64,000 bases of DNA, from contig OX596340.1 in the NCBI GenBank assembly GCA_951394405.1, forward strand, positions 1-64,000. Reading direction: 5' to 3'. The translations under genes were made by a program, and so were the position numbers. A model generated the notes under the pieces. That model was not told the DNA's origin and ran no database searches. It saw only the letters and a program-made list of their open reading frames with translations. Positions 36,840 through 50,542 of this stretch are shown in pieces (position 1 is the stretch's first letter; every line of letters begins with the position of its first letter). This stretch comes from Coprinellus micaceus (lineage: Eukaryota; Basidiomycota; Agaricomycetes; Agaricales; Psathyrellaceae).

Positions 36840-37880
36840 GGACCGTGACGAGCGTTCGTTCGCTGCCAAGCGGCGAGGCGAGCGAGCAATGAGTCATCAA
36901 TAGCCTATTCGTTCGTCGAAACGCGAGATGATAGCGATACAGCAACGTCGACCACGACGACACATTCGAAGCTCATCGGCTGAAGAACCCGCGCAGCGGT
37001 GGTGTACTCCCCACATACTCCCCCTCAGCAAAGAAGCACACCACACAGCAATGTAAAGAATCCCCAGAAACCGGTTCCACCATTTTTCTCATACCGCCAA
37101 CCGTGCGTTGCCCTCATGGTCCACCTCAACATTTCTTCAATTCCAATCCCACTGGAAGCACTAGGTACGCGGCCAAGCCGCCGTTCCGTGCTTTCCGAGT
37201 TTATAAAAGAGAGATAGGCGCAGAGGCGCAGAGCTCGGATCCAACAACGGGTTCGGGCACACCCAAATTCGAAAGGCGGATGTCGAGATGACGTATCCGA
37301 TACCTGGGACGAACGAGAGGTAGAGAAGGAGAAGAGTTCTTCAAGAGAACGCACAGTCCACGAGCAGCTGCGAACTGGAGTACGAGATGAACCCGAACAC
37401 CAGCGACAGAATTTCCCGGAGAGACCCAACCCGTCCAAGTGTGAGCCGATATTAACATCCGCTCGAGGGAATATGTCGAGCCTACATACCCCATTAACGC
37501 CAACTCCATCCCAGAACCCTACATCGCGCTCAGTAGACTGCAGAAAGTCCAGACACAACGAAAGGATTGGATCCAGTACGTTCGGGCGTTCCTGGAGACG
37601 TGCGGCCAGGACATTCATCCCGAGAGGGAGCCTGAACGTCGAACGCCTGGAGAGGTCATTTAACCCAGTCCTAGGTGTACTCGATCGTCGGAGACAGTCC
37701 AAAAAGCCCAGTTCTCAAGAGCACTGGGAAATCTCGAGCGCGCACAAGACAGGTTTCCTGGGAAACCATCCGATCGATATCCAATGACACGGGCAACGTC
37801 CGGCGAACCGGTGTACCGTCATTTTGGTATCGATGAGGCTGTCCGGGGAGTCCTACATAGAGACGACGAGTGCCATGCGG
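36840..37880. repeat. Decayed dispersed repeat R3, copy B
   Basis: Counterpart of 23870-25020. A minus-strand frame of about 225 codons (37702-37025) is open here but interrupted in the other copy. It could be the remnant of an old coding element; no domain is recognised. Confidence 0.65.
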
Positions 37881-38536
37881 GGATGATGTAGATACCAGGG
37901 TCAACATCACTCCTCGCTTTCGACGCTATACCGGGGTCCTCAGCCAGCGAGCGTGCCCGAGTAGGTCCGCACGGTCAGTAATATGCGGGACGGGCCACGG
38001 ACGCTCCCATTTGGTGTGCACACTTTGTTCGAGGGTAGAAGTATTATCCATCGAGACGGAAATGCGTTATAATTTGGGAATTCTACGAAGCACGGAAGCG
38101 ACTTCGACTTAAGTGTCACACATTCCGCTCTCGCTTGCGACCTCCCTTATCGGCTCCTTGAGCTTGACAATACTTGTTTACGAGATATAGCTGTGCGTGT
38201 TCGTGCGTGCCTGCACCTAGACCGACGAAGAGTTAAACAACCGTCGGCCTTGCTGCCAATTTCTACGAACATCTATCTCGTCAAGGGTTGAAGAATATCT
38301 ACTCGCGGATTCTCGAGTCCTGTCGGTAGTAAAAGAAGCTTTAAGGACATAAATCTACCAAAAGTGCAATGGGAGGATGACGAAAAATCACGGAAGAATC
38401 CGAGGAATCAAAGCGGACAAACAGAACATGATGGGTGCGGGCATAGGTATGGGCGGAAATAGTGACAGGGAAATAAGGGAAACAAAGCAGGAAAGATCTT
38501 GGAGATGGAAGGAACGAGAAAATGGCCATGCATGGC
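37881..38536. other. Intergenic
   Basis: No feature recognised; contains the 3' flank of the TPR-CHAT gene. Confidence 0.4.
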
Positions 38537-41500
38537 TCAATAGCCAAAGTGCACGTACGGAATCCAAGCAAGGAGCGACTTCTCGGTGTTGTCGAGTTCG
38601 TGCCTCAGTTTCTGCGTGGCGTGGTGTAGAGCATGAGCAGAAAGCGACCCGTCAAACCCGGTCCCCCCGCCTTCCTCTCTAGCACCCCAGAGATACCTGT
38701 AGAAGTCAATCGCGACGTCCGGTGCATGTTGATCTCCGATCGACCACATCGTCGCAACGACCCTGCGATATCCTGCTGCGAGCATACCCGCTGCAAGATG
38801 GACGGCCTCATCCGGAAGCATTTCCGCCCCTGTGCTTGTCTCGCAGGCCGAAAGGAATGCAAGATCAGCATTCTTGAGATCTTTCTTGGAGATTGCGTCG
38901 AGGTCGAGGATGCCGCTATGGAATCGGAATCGACTGCGGAGCGGGTCAGAGGCATCCTGAGAAGCATGGCACGCAAGGTGTATGCAGCTATACTGTTCCA
39001 TGTACTTCAGGCAGTCTTCGACGGAGAGAGAGTCGCCTTCCACGTTCATCGCCTGTATTCCACTTTCTTTAGCCTCATCATAAATTGTCCGAACCTCACG
39101 TTCAGTTCCCATGATGACAGGGAAGCCGGGCGCTTTGGGGTGGTTTGTAAGGAAGAGTCCGCTGACGTCTGCACTAGTAATACGAGCTTCTTTCACTCTC
39201 CGGGTAAGCGAGGAAACGGTGGGGGTGTACGATGAGACGACGTAGTCAAGAGCACTTTCACACTCGAGGCCGGCGTAATTTCCAGCTGCATGGAGAGGCA
39301 GGAACGACAGAGGACCCGTTGGACACCACCATATCCTGGGACGTGGGTGTTTGGATGATGCGTCGTATTTCTGATGAGGTGACGGTCAGACCATACATCA
39401 AGGCTGTGGTATCCGGAAGAATGCTCACCGAGATATCGAGAGTAGTGAGAATGGGGTGCACGACCTCTATCCATAAGCTGCGGAGGAGCTGATGAATGTT
39501 GTCTTGATCGCCCGTTCGACTTCTCCGGTAAGTACCGCCAACTCTGTGTGTTGCCCCTTCCGTGGGATACTCCTCTACTTCCCCCTGTTCCTTCGCTTCT
39601 GGCTCCTCCAAGTCTTCACGCTTGCGGAGGCCCTGGGCGTTCAATTTCCTTCTGAGGTTCAAGCAACTCTTCTTCGCCTTCGATAAGGTGAAACTGAGCA
39701 GAGGAATATGGCGGACTTTCTCCAGCCCGGACGAGAGGGCCATCGCATCGCACCTATCCTCATTTATGTTGATCACAACAACAAAGCCCGAGGTCGGAAG
39801 GTCCTGACAGATGGACTTGAGCGGAGAAGGTTGCAGGAATGTTTCGAATCCAGGAATGGCTCTCGCTTTCTCAAGGAGCCTAGTCCACTTGGTGGCGAGC
39901 TCCATCTGAGTTCGAGCGGCATGTTCGATGGACAGCTTCTCGGGTATAGTCATGTCAAGGCGGGTGCTCCTACTCTCGGAACCCGAGCTCTCCAGTGCTT
40001 TTGATACTGTCAGGAGCTCTTGCGCCAGTGCTTCATCTTGAAGGCCGAGATCTTGAAGTGGCGTGCGAAGGGCTGTCAATTGACCCCACACAAGACAGCG
40101 GCCTTGCTCAAGCCACTCTACCGCCTTATCAGGACGCTCGTGGCGGACAGCGACCGCCGCAGCGTCCAACGGTATGCCCGACATCTCTTGAAGGTACGTG
40201 TATCGGCGCCGAGTGGTTTGCTCCATCCCTGCGAGAAGAGCGGCTAGACCAATGGAAGTGTCGAACGCTGTGAGAATTTCATGGGATTCAGGGAGATATG
40301 TCCTCAGCGAGCGTGTCCAATTCTTCCCAGCTTCCAGCCTGAGATGGGGGGGGGCAAACTGGAAAGTAGACGCGAACCTGTAGTGGTCGATGCATTCCTT
40401 CGCGTCTTCAGTGTCATTACTCATGACGTAGCGTCGACGTAAGGCATTTCCGAGGTTCCTGTGTACGCTACAGAGCTCGACGTGAGTGGCCGGAATGAGA
40501 CGAACGGCCCTCCGGAAGGCATCGATTGCTTCATCCACGCCGTCGAGATCGTCGGACCCGTCACAGCGGCGGATGAAAGCGACGCCAAGGTTCTGTAATA
40601 GAATGGGGAGGCGTGCGTGATCGGGAGGAGTGAGTTTGATAGCCCTTTGCTGGACTTCGATTGCCTCGATGATGTCGGGGCGCACAGAACTTATCTCGAA
40701 ACGCCGAGTGAGCGAAGTGCTCAGACTTCCCAGTTGGAAGGGGAGGTTTGCATGAGGCGAAGGAGTAAGTCGAATGGCTTCCCTCTGCAGTGAGATTGCT
40801 TCAGAGAGGTATTCGACATTGCCCTCACTTTCGAATAAATAGGATAGGGAGCTCCCCAGTTCAGTAAGTAGCATGGAGCGGCTTGGGTGATCGTGGTCTG
40901 TGAGCTCCACTGCTCTGCGGAGGGCTCTGACCGATTCGGTGATGTCGTCATGATCACCGGTGTTCTCATAGCGGGAAAGAAAGACACCTCCTAGGCTAGA
41001 GAGCTTGGCGGGGAGCGATATGTGGCCATCTGGACAGCGGTACACGTCCTGCTGGGCAGCTGAAATCGCTCCAGATAGGTGCATGAAGTCGCCTGTCATC
41101 TCAAAGAGCGCGACCCCGTGGCCCACAAGGAACCTGGCGTAGTCCGGGTGGGTTTCCGAAATGAGTTGTACGCACGCCTTCATCACTAAGATAGCCTCAA
41201 TGAGAGCCGAATCCGCTTTGGTGGCCTTCCAGCGAACGTGAATAGCCGTTCCGAGGTTATACAGCCGTTCGGGAAGCGATGCGTGATCTTCAGGGGTGAG
41301 TTGTGCCGCCTTTCGATATGACGAGATAGACTGGTCAAGATCGTTGCTTTGAGCGGTGCTCGCGAAACGAGAGAGATGGGCAGTCCCAAGGGTTGTGTAT
41401 GATTTCGGGAGACCCGTATTTTCCTCTGCGGTAAGCTCAACCGCCTTCTGTGCTGTTGAAATTGCCCGGTCGATGTCGCTCAGATCCTCTGTGTATTGGA

Positions 41501-42471
41501 ACCTACTTTTGAGAGATGAAGAGAGGCTGTCCAAAAGGATCGGAAGCTCGGGTCGGTCATCGGGAGTGAGTTGGACCGCCTTTTCCAACACTTCGATGCC
41601 TTGAGCAAGGTCTGAACGGCGACCCAGGCGGTTAAAGCGGCAGGTGAGTGAGGCGCCCAGGTTTGCGAGTACAGACGGGAGGTCGATATGGTCCTCTGTG
41701 GTAAGGCGTACGGCTCTTTCGAGGGTAGCGACCGCCTGGTCGATGTCCGGCAGGGTGTCGGTACGTTCGAAGCGCGTCTGAAAAGAGACTCCCAGGCAGT
41801 TTAGTGCGGCCGGAAGCTTTCTATCCTTTTCGGGAACGAGTTCGACTGCTCTCTTCTGTGCTGAAATAGCTTCTGCATTGTCGTTTAGGTCTCCCGTATG
41901 TTCAAAGCGAGCGTTGAACGCATTGCCCAGGTTGGTAAGCCAGGAAGCGAGTGCGGGCTGACCCTCTGGTGTCATTTCCACCGCTTTCTTCGTCCACATG
42001 ATCCCTTCATCGATATCAGAAAGCTCTCCTGTCGTCTGAGATCGATTCTGCATTGCGGACCCAAGAGTACCGGCATGGAGTAAAAAATCTGGATGGCTTT
42101 CAGGAACGAGGCCTACTACATGCTGTAGTGTTGTCACCGCTTCGTTAATGTCGCGAAGCTGTCCCAGACGTTCAAACTGGAGCATGAGCGATAGGCCAAG
42201 GTTACCCAATCGGCTAGGGAGGTCGACATGATCAGGTGGTGTAAGCTCCACCGCCTTTCGAAAGGATTGAATCGATTTGGATATGTCTGCAGGGTCTTCC
42301 CGCTGATAGAATCGGCGTCTGAACTCCACACCGCAGAGCTCTAGCTTGCCTAACAAATCTGTGGACGCGAGTCAGTAGCGGACATCTATATCCTTACATC
42401 GTGATCGTACTCGCCTGCGGACTCGAAACGCTGCCTCGAGCCGATATGAGCTCAACCGCCCGTACGGCCAT
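38537..42471 (-). CDS. TPR-CHAT protein (caspase/separase-like protease domain)
   Basis: Three exons: 42471-42411, 42358-39397, 39335-38537. They total 3,822 nt, 1,273 residues. About 14-15 tetratricopeptide-type repeats of roughly 50 residues (pattern D.AI...KAV.LTP.DH..LP..L.NLG..L..RFE) fill residues 30-720. A linker follows, then a C-terminal CHAT domain beginning at WWCPTGPLSFLPLHAAG. The catalytic dyad expected for this clan CD fold is present: His1131 in IHLACH and Cys1172 in LSACET. Intron 2 (39396-39336) joins the frames exactly before the WWCPTG motif. In bacteria TPR-CHAT proteases act as activated effectors; in mushrooms the family is expanded and its function mostly unknown. A role in recognition or regulated death is inference. 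Confidence 0.92.
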
Positions 42472-44079
42472 CGACGTTGGTAAAGACAGCGCTCACCTCT
42501 CCGCCAACCTGTCGAGGTTCTGCTTTAGCTTAGTTACCCCCGCCAGAGAATGGCAACACACCTAGGGTCTTCCATTGCAGGTTCAGCGGTGGTGGGCAGA
42601 GTGAAGGGAAGGAATCACGATGGCATTCTCCCGCAGAGCAATTTTGAGTATTGAGAAGAGAGAGGTTATTGCGACCGAACTTTGGGTTCTGTGAAAGAAG
42701 ATTTCATTTAACGATGCGCCCGGTCCCCCACAGGGCGTAACCCTAAGCCCTGACAAGTTTATCGCGGCGCCCCACTATATGGTGTCATTTCATGCCCGCC
42801 GTATTTGCTTCATCTTTCATGGGCACCTCCAGGACAAGCCGGGCCTCGTCGTCATATGAGGCCACACCCTCAATGCACAGCGTGTGGCGGGAACTGGAGA
42901 AACTGCTTCTGAGATGCGGATTTGCATAGAATAGCGGTTGGAGGCCCATCCGACTGCGTGCCTGATGCACAGCACACTGCATCGTATTACGGGCGCTTAT
43001 TTAATTTACACCACATAACCTGGACTGATTCTAGACCCATGTGTGGGTCCTCACGCATTGCGATAACGTATGGTTTCCTGGGCCACTCCGCATGCGCCAT
43101 GAACCTGCGGCCACCATGAGCACCGATGGAGCCTCGTTCGCTCTCAATGGATATAGTCCACCTCTATCCCACTCGGCGGGACGAAAGGCGGCGACCCCGT
43201 TTTCGTTACAAGGGCCGCTGCACCTCCGATGCTATACAGGAGAAAGAGCCCGGGTGGAAATGGAACATTCCATGGAATACCTCGTGGAGGCTTTCTATGC
43301 GTTCTGTGCATCGCTTTCGGCGCCTTCATGGAGTCACGAGCCACTGAGCCCAAAGACCCGGGATTCGGCGCAAGGGTAGAGATGCTCATAGCACGGAGGA
43401 TTTCATCACAAGAGCTTTCTGACCAATTTTGAAATGGGATCACGTCTTGGGGGCACTTGGAAGGTAGAGGCGCCCTCTGAGTGCTGGAGGTGACCGAGCA
43501 CGTCGTAAAGTGAGTGTCGCCTAGACTTGAGGGAGGAGTCAAAAAATAACAGTCTACCTCAGAACGATAAACGTGTGCTGGATCCGATAGCCTACCAAGA
43601 ACGATGAGAGGGAGACGCAGGAACGGGAGGGCCGAGACGACTCCTGGCGTAAATGGTGAGATACGCGCGCAAGCGCTGGGAAAGGAACGCTAGATGCGAG
43701 GGTGAACACACCCAGACCACAACACTAACGATCTACTGCCCGTTGAACTCGGAGTGGGACAGACATCAGCAGTGGGTGCATGAAGGGCGGCCCCGAAGGG
43801 TCTTTGGGAATCGAATAGTCGAGCATAGTAGGCTGTTCGGTCCACACAGTAGCTATTGGCCTTGGTTCACAAGAACGAGGAACAAAAGCTACTGTGACCA
43901 AACGAGCAGCGACTACTGGTCTCAACTGCGGCCAGGCTGTCGTCGACCAAGGGATTGAATCCGCACGACGCGGCGTGTTCACCACCTGTTCGTTTCACCG
44001 TTCTGCGGGAGGCAACGGCTTTGGGTCGTAATCGACGTTGGCTCAGGAACGGATGGATCAAGAGGCCGGTTGCTTAAAT
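42472..44079. other. Gene-free stretch
   Basis: Contains the upstream flank of the TPR-CHAT gene. Short open frames (for example 43144-43542, minus) show no domain. Confidence 0.4.
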
Positions 44080-45440
44080 TCTCCCAGGTACGATTAATGC
44101 CAGCCTCGTGGCACAATTCGGTGACTAAAGTAAGGGTGATACCTTGTCCTCAAAATCGATTAATCATGTCCACTTTCCGAATGTTGTCCATAGCGCGAGG
44201 GATCCTGCGGTGGGATATGCGTCAGTCAGCGACTCGAACGTACGTGGAAGGTAGGGGAAGCGGAGGCGTACCCAAGATTCCTGACGTTTGCGACGCTGTC
44301 ATGAGCAAGGAACAAGAACCAACGGCCTCCGTCGGATCAACCCACCCACACAAAGCCAGCATCTAGTACCTGGTCGAAATAAACGGCAAAACGGCTTCAC
44401 TTCCGAATTCTCGCGGAACTCGAAAGGGGAGCCGTTTTGGAAGTTTCATTGACTCGGTGCTGGACGCAGAGCCGCAGAGAAGCAGGATATTGGGGTCGAT
44501 ATCGAACGTCTGGAAGGAGGAAAAGCTGGTTAGACGCCCGGTCTCGTTATAGTGTAGGCTCAAGGGGACTCACTACCCAGTATCGCGGCGGTCGTTATTC
44601 TTGTGGGGAACGTCCGTACGCGTTTTGCATCGAACGGCAACACTCCCCGTTCCACTGACATCGACATCTGCGCAGCTCAGGTCGTTCTCAACTACGCGAA
44701 CGTTCCGCAGGGAGTTGCCCGAGCGGGAGATCGGCCATCTCAAGCGCGATTGGAGCGATTCTGAGGTAAACGGCCAAGCCGCAACTTGAGTGGATGGGGT
44801 TCAATGAGAAGAGATTCGACGGTGAATCTGTAGGGAACCTACCCTGTCATCCTTATGCAACCAGCATGAGCCCAAGTAAAGCGTCAGCCAGAGGTCTTCT
44901 GAGCTAGGAAAGATAGGGATTCATCCTAGAATCTGAAGAATAACAAGGACTCGTGGTCAAGAACGACTCGGAGGATGGCATGCGGCCAATTCAACGATAC
45001 TCACCTAGATAACCATCGACCGCCTACACGAGCAAGTGTATCATCGGGCCTCTCCTCCTAAATGCGTCCTCCGCGCTGCTTATTCACAGACCCCCGGCGA
45101 CGACGAACGATGCACTCATCGGTCTCTACCTGGCTCTCCCAGTTCTGTGCTTGCATGCGGTTTCGTCGAGCGTTCACGAGCGTGGAAAACGAGCTGGGCC
45201 TCGCTGCGTGTGTACACCGTCGATAATATCTTGACTAGGGCGACGAGGTCGACATGGAGGTCGTAATGAAAGAGCTGGTCATCGTTGATGGCAATGTCGA
45301 ACTTGTCTGATCGCTGTCTGTAGCAAGTTCCCACACCGTCAATCTCATTCGCCGTTGATCAGCTCTTTCACCCTGACCACCACATCCGCCACCTGGCCCT
45401 CCTCGTCGAGACGACCTCATGTCGCTCTTGCACTCCCTCG
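44080..45440. repeat. Decayed dispersed repeat R4, copy A
   Basis: Collinear with 51110-52570. Landmarks are TCCGAAT, GGATC.TGCG.TGGGAT, AGCGACTCG.A.GTACG, and AAAGCTGGTTAGACGCC (44523 versus 51518), then a GTCGACATGGAGGTCG block (45247 versus 52478). It looks like the remnant of a gene or element; a minus-strand fragment DLHVDLVALVKIL is open in this copy only. Confidence 0.65.
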
Positions 45441-48155
45441 GGTCGTCGTGCACTGTGATAATTCCCTAGCTTTACGCGTCCGAGCAGACAGGCCAGCTGA
45501 CTGAGGGGGACGCTCGACGGATCTAATCGTCTGGCTACCTCACCCAATGAACCGCGAACGCACCCTCGAGATGAGAATTGCGAGTGCGTTTGCCCTCCCT
45601 GCGGATATTGGGGTGACTACATGTGCTCTTGCGTTGGCGGTTGGTCGTACCTACCAGTGACCACGCTTGGTTCCCTGTCAACCTTATCGCTCTCAGGAGA
45701 GATCCAACGCTCTGGCTCGTCATATTTGGGAGATACCTGGCGATCTTCTGTTCGGATTTCGCGGCTCTGGCTCATCGATCCTTCTCGGGATTGAGGACTT
45801 GATTCCCGGGCGTCGACGGACGTCGTGGTGCTGTTGGGTCGGTTGGGACAACCCGATCCATGTCCCTTGTAAATTATCTGAGCCTCTGCTGAGACGACCT
45901 GCGGACGCCCCGCCATAGGAGGACGATTCCATCTCACCACCGGAATCGCAAGCCATTGAGACGAGATGCTGTTACTGGATGGGGTATCCAGACTGTGGTA
46001 GTCAGCGTGGGGACGGCGAGGTATGTTTCCTAGTTCAGAACCGACAGAGGATCTCCTTATGAGCTCTTATCCCTAGAAGCCAGCCCAAGCACCCCATATC
46101 CTCGACATTCCCGCCAAAACTCATTCCCCAAAGACCCCGTCGAGTTGGTGCCAATCGAGCCTTCCTCCACCCACTCATTCCAGTACTTGGTCTTCTCCCG
46201 ACGGCACTCTCTTCGATGGTATCAACCTGATAAGTAGCATTAAACAGGCTGCTTGTCCTATGCTATCAGAGTCACTGATTAAGACATCACGCAGGTCTTC
46301 CTCGAACGAAACAGGGCCTCACGAACGCTTGGGTTCTTGGTACGACCACGCCGCTTGCATGGCCTGTCCTAGGTTGATTTGTGGTGTGGTCGACGTCTTT
46401 GAGATGTCCTCGGGCTATTCTTGGATCCGAAGCGATCTGAAATTGAGTATCGAGAGGCGCAGGCAGAGTTCTCTGGACCCTCCTCCAAACCGAACTAACC
46501 TGTCGGACTGAGGTACGCCTCCTACTCTCGGACACTTCGATCAGCTCCCTCACTTACCTCCTAGCCCCACACCTTTCTCTTAGATCCCTGCCCTGGATTC
46601 CCTTCCGTACGTGAACGCCGTGCCCGAGTCGCCTTGATAAACAAGGGGATGACTCACCCTCAGAGCAATATTCGGTGTGAACCCGTTTGTATTCGCGACG
46701 AGTATGGCTCTGAGATTCGATGCGCCGGTCGTTTGATGGCGTGACTCCTTATGTGCGTGGAGCAAGGGGCAACGATACACGTTGGAGGTAAACCGATGTG
46801 TAGAGCGTGCGTGGCTTGGTGTCTCCTCGTATGGGGCTTTCTGATCGAGGACCTCTGTATAAAGCCACTTCTTTACGCTCTAATACAGCCAACTTCACCT
46901 CGCGCCTCAACAGCAGAGCCACACCCAAGTTCCTCCTTGGATCATTGGTACGTCCAACTGTTACTATCTCGTCTTCGGGTCTAATCATTATCTATAAGCG
47001 TCTACTATCCCGTTCACGCTAAGTCGACACCATACATCTGTTCCTTATCGTCCTCCAAGAGCAGTATGAAAGTATTCCTGATTGCCAGTAGCAGGTTTCA
47101 TGACGCCTCTGCAAAGCGCCGCCCTTTCCACATTCACTTGAACGGGAAATAGGCTTTGCTTTGGAGTGGGATATGGAACTCGCTGCTGGGAGATTTCTCG
47201 AGTCAATCGACAGTCTGTTGGGCGGTGTTGTCAGTGTATTGGCCACCGGTTGGACCCGCCTCACCGGGCTTTGGCCTCGTGGTGACGAAACCATCCAGAG
47301 ACGATGGAACAGGGGTTGTGCGCCACGTTACCTTTCGGACCTAGAAGCACGCGGGTGCATGCTCATTTTGAAGAGAAGTGATGTTGCGTTATAGTTTAAT
47401 TACCACCCGCAAGTTTACAATATTTGCTTGTCACATAGGTACGCTCGATCCCTATTATCCGGTGTACATCTCCCACTCACCTGTAAATCTCCTAGGTCGT
47501 TGTCGGGGCTCTTGGTCGAGGGCGTATCCCTCATTTCAGTTAGGAACGTCCGCCGCTCCCTGAGTGCATGACGAACTCGCTATTTTTTGAGTGGGGAGGT
47601 TCCACTGGAGCTGGCATGGACTCGATCCCAATGGCAGTTGAACACTCCACCGTTCCTCTTTGAGAGGAGGCTGTGATGGGTGTGGCCTTGGGGCGATAGA
47701 TGAAGGGTGCTTTCGGAACATCTTTGGATGAATCTGTTGAGCATCATTGGGTGTTAGCATTGAGGGTGGAACTCGCGGTCGAATCATCTCCCGGCGGCTG
47801 TCGTTGAACCCTGCCGCCTCCTAGGATTCTTTCATTCCTGGGCTTCCACTGAAATTCGCCGAGCCTTCGTGATGAAACCTCTGAAAGGGGGACAACGTAT
47901 GTATAAGATCCGCCCCATTAAGGAACGTGGTGGCTTTTACTGGCGGCGCTGGTCGTTGGCGGTCCTGAGCAGGATACGCCCGAGTCACAGAATGCTGAGG
48001 AAGACCTCCGGGACTTCCACGGAGTCTTTCGGACCGGTACGGGACTCCGTCCCTGGACCGTTCGGTATTTGCCGCAAGGTCGTTCAAAAAACGTGTGGAC
48101 AACGATGTCGGCTGTCACTCACGCCTTGCCCTCTACCCAATCACCCAGGCGTATT
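45441..48155. other. Gene-free stretch
   Basis: No domain, RNA gene or repeat recognised. The last few hundred bases are the promoter side of the MYND gene. Confidence 0.4.
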
Positions 48156-50542
48156 ATGCCTCGTCTAAGGGGTCGCATATCTCGTCAGCCCAGGCCAGAA
48201 CCAAGAAATGTGCTTTTGGAGCGGGTGAGTGCGCCCAGCCACGACAAAACATCCAAACGGCTAAGAGCCATCGCTCCTTTTCCACGTACAGCTTATTGAC
48301 GAGGCGGAGGAAAAAACGGAAGCCGCCTTGGAACCGCTCTTCGCTGCTTTGGTTGGCAACGACGATACGGACTATATTTGCGGCCTCCTGGACCAGCTTG
48401 ACGCCCAAAAGGTCCCTCCATCGCTCCAGGTTGAGGACATCAGTGAGGATGTGGCTATTGCTCTGGATGCCTTCGGCTCTGTCATGGTCATCCTCGAGAG
48501 CCTTTTCCTCGAGCCCGATAACCCTACGGCCGTCCAAGTTCGAGTCAAATATGGGGGACTCCTCGTTGAGCGATGGCCAGGGGTTGTTCGGTGGCTTGCG
48601 TACCTTGCCCTCATTTTTTCCAAACTCCCGGATGATGGTGATCTCATCGACCTCATCGACTTCTGTACTGGAGCGCTCACGATTCTCGTGGCGATCGACG
48701 AGCTATATGAGTGGCAGGAGGAGCTACTGTACTGCCGTCAGACAACCGATCTTATCTGCCTCCTCTTGTGTCAGACCAACCCGCACGACGGTTCATACTT
48801 CTATGCTCCAGACAGTGATGGTTGTACTATCCTCTGGCTCCTATCGATGGTCGCCAATTGTGATCCGAACAGCCCAGAATATTTCAATGCTGTGGCAAAT
48901 CTGGGCGCAGTCCGACCCCGAACAAGGGGCAAGACCATCGCCTCTCTGGTGCTTCGCGCAAGGCATATCGCGGAGATTGGCTCCGGCCAGCGCAAGGGAC
49001 TACGAGAGCCAGAAAATGACAACGAAAGGCTACTCCTCGCCGCGACAAGCTTGGACATGCTGACGGTCCTATCGTTGAATCTCCTCAGCGAGCCAGCACT
49101 TTCGAAGATATGTCTCAAGCACAACGTTGTCTTCGAATACGCGTCGGCGCTTTCGATCCTTTCGATGGGTGCGCATGCTTACCACCTGGAACAACACAGA
49201 GTTGGCAGAGAGACGTCAAGAAGTGGATCTGAGGAGGTCACCTCGGCGGAGGCACAAGCGATATGGAAGCGTGTCGCAGAGACCGTTTCTGGGAGCTTCA
49301 TGAAGATCGTCGTGGAGCGCACGCCAAACGCTATCTCCGCGATACGAGCCGCAATTACGGGTGGGGTTCTGCACACGGTTCTGCGGTGCTTCGTTCACCT
49401 TCACCCAGACTCATGTGAGCTCGAGACACTCATCGGGAAGACATTACCGAGTATCCTACAAGCGCTACCAACCAAGAAGGGCCTATACTCGCTGTTCACT
49501 GGGTATCGGAAATCGTTCCCCAGCGACACCGGAGTGGACGAATTAGGTGCTCTACTGGGCCTGGCTCAAACACGAAGTGAGCTTGTGGTGCAGGCTGCTA
49601 TGAAGATATGCACCGCCATGGAAGAAGGGGAAAGGAGAATCGAGGTCTACGCCAAAGGGGCAGTTCAGGTGGCGGCGGGAATGTGTAGCAATCGCGAGGT
49701 ATGTCCCAGTCATCGATGTTTCGACTCTCGACTAAGCCGGCGTTGCTGCGTTTTAGCATCGACTCGGATCGACCCCTGGACTGGACGTGGATACGCATTT
49801 CAGGACGTGCTCCCAATGTCATAGTGTCACCTATTGCTCCAGCACGTGCCAGAAGGACGACTGGCATCAGCTCCATGCAAAGGAATGCAAACCTGTCGCG
49901 AAGCTGTACAAATGTTCGTGAATTCGGGACTCTCGATGACGAGCTATCATGACTAACTACAATTTCTTCCAAACTTTAGCCCAGCGTAAGAATGGTCAAT
50001 GGCCCCACTTTGAGCATCGCCGCGATTACGTCTTATACCTCGAAGCACTTGCACGCAACCACCTTCAGCGTGCCGTCCGCGCCGACGTCACTCTGCCACC
50101 CGATTCCCGGCAACCGTACAACCCCAACTGCAACATCTTTGTTTGCTACTTTCCGACCTTTGATGGTCGCACTCGCAAAAGGACCTTCGCGCTGAATGAT
50201 TATAACGACGTATGCTGGAAGGAACTCAACCTTGGCTGGGAAGAGCGGGTAAGGCGGATGTGCCAGGAAGTTGAGCAGTCACCTGTGCGGAATTGCTTGA
50301 TCGAGGGGATCTTCCTGCACGGTGACACACCGATGTGTGTGTTCGTGTTGGTAAGATTCGTGTATGACGAGGATGCGCCCGAGGGGCGGAAGTTTTGGGC
50401 AGAAGAAAGCGTATGGAGACCTGGGTGAGTGAATCCGGGCTCTAGCTCAATTTCTTGACTGACCCACGCCCTTTATGCTTCATACAGGCCGCACTCACTT
50501 ATTGAACGGTTCTGGGATATATCTGGCGAGGATAGGGAGTAA
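48156..50542 (+). CDS. MYND zinc-finger protein
   Basis: Five exons: 48156-48224, 48292-49698, 49757-49913, 49980-50424, 50488-50542. They total 2,133 nt, 710 residues, in frame. A long helical N-terminal region (residues about 24-490, armadillo-like in character) precedes a MYND-type finger at 510-536: CSQC, then YC, then C, then DWHQLH..EC. The usual first Cys pair appears degenerate (Cys at about 488). A C-terminal domain of about 170 residues follows. MYND fingers mediate protein-protein contacts; this architecture is common and expanded in Agaricomycetes with no assigned function. Intron 3 (49914-49979) has an unusual GTTCGT donor but an ideal CTAAC branch site. Confidence 0.88.
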
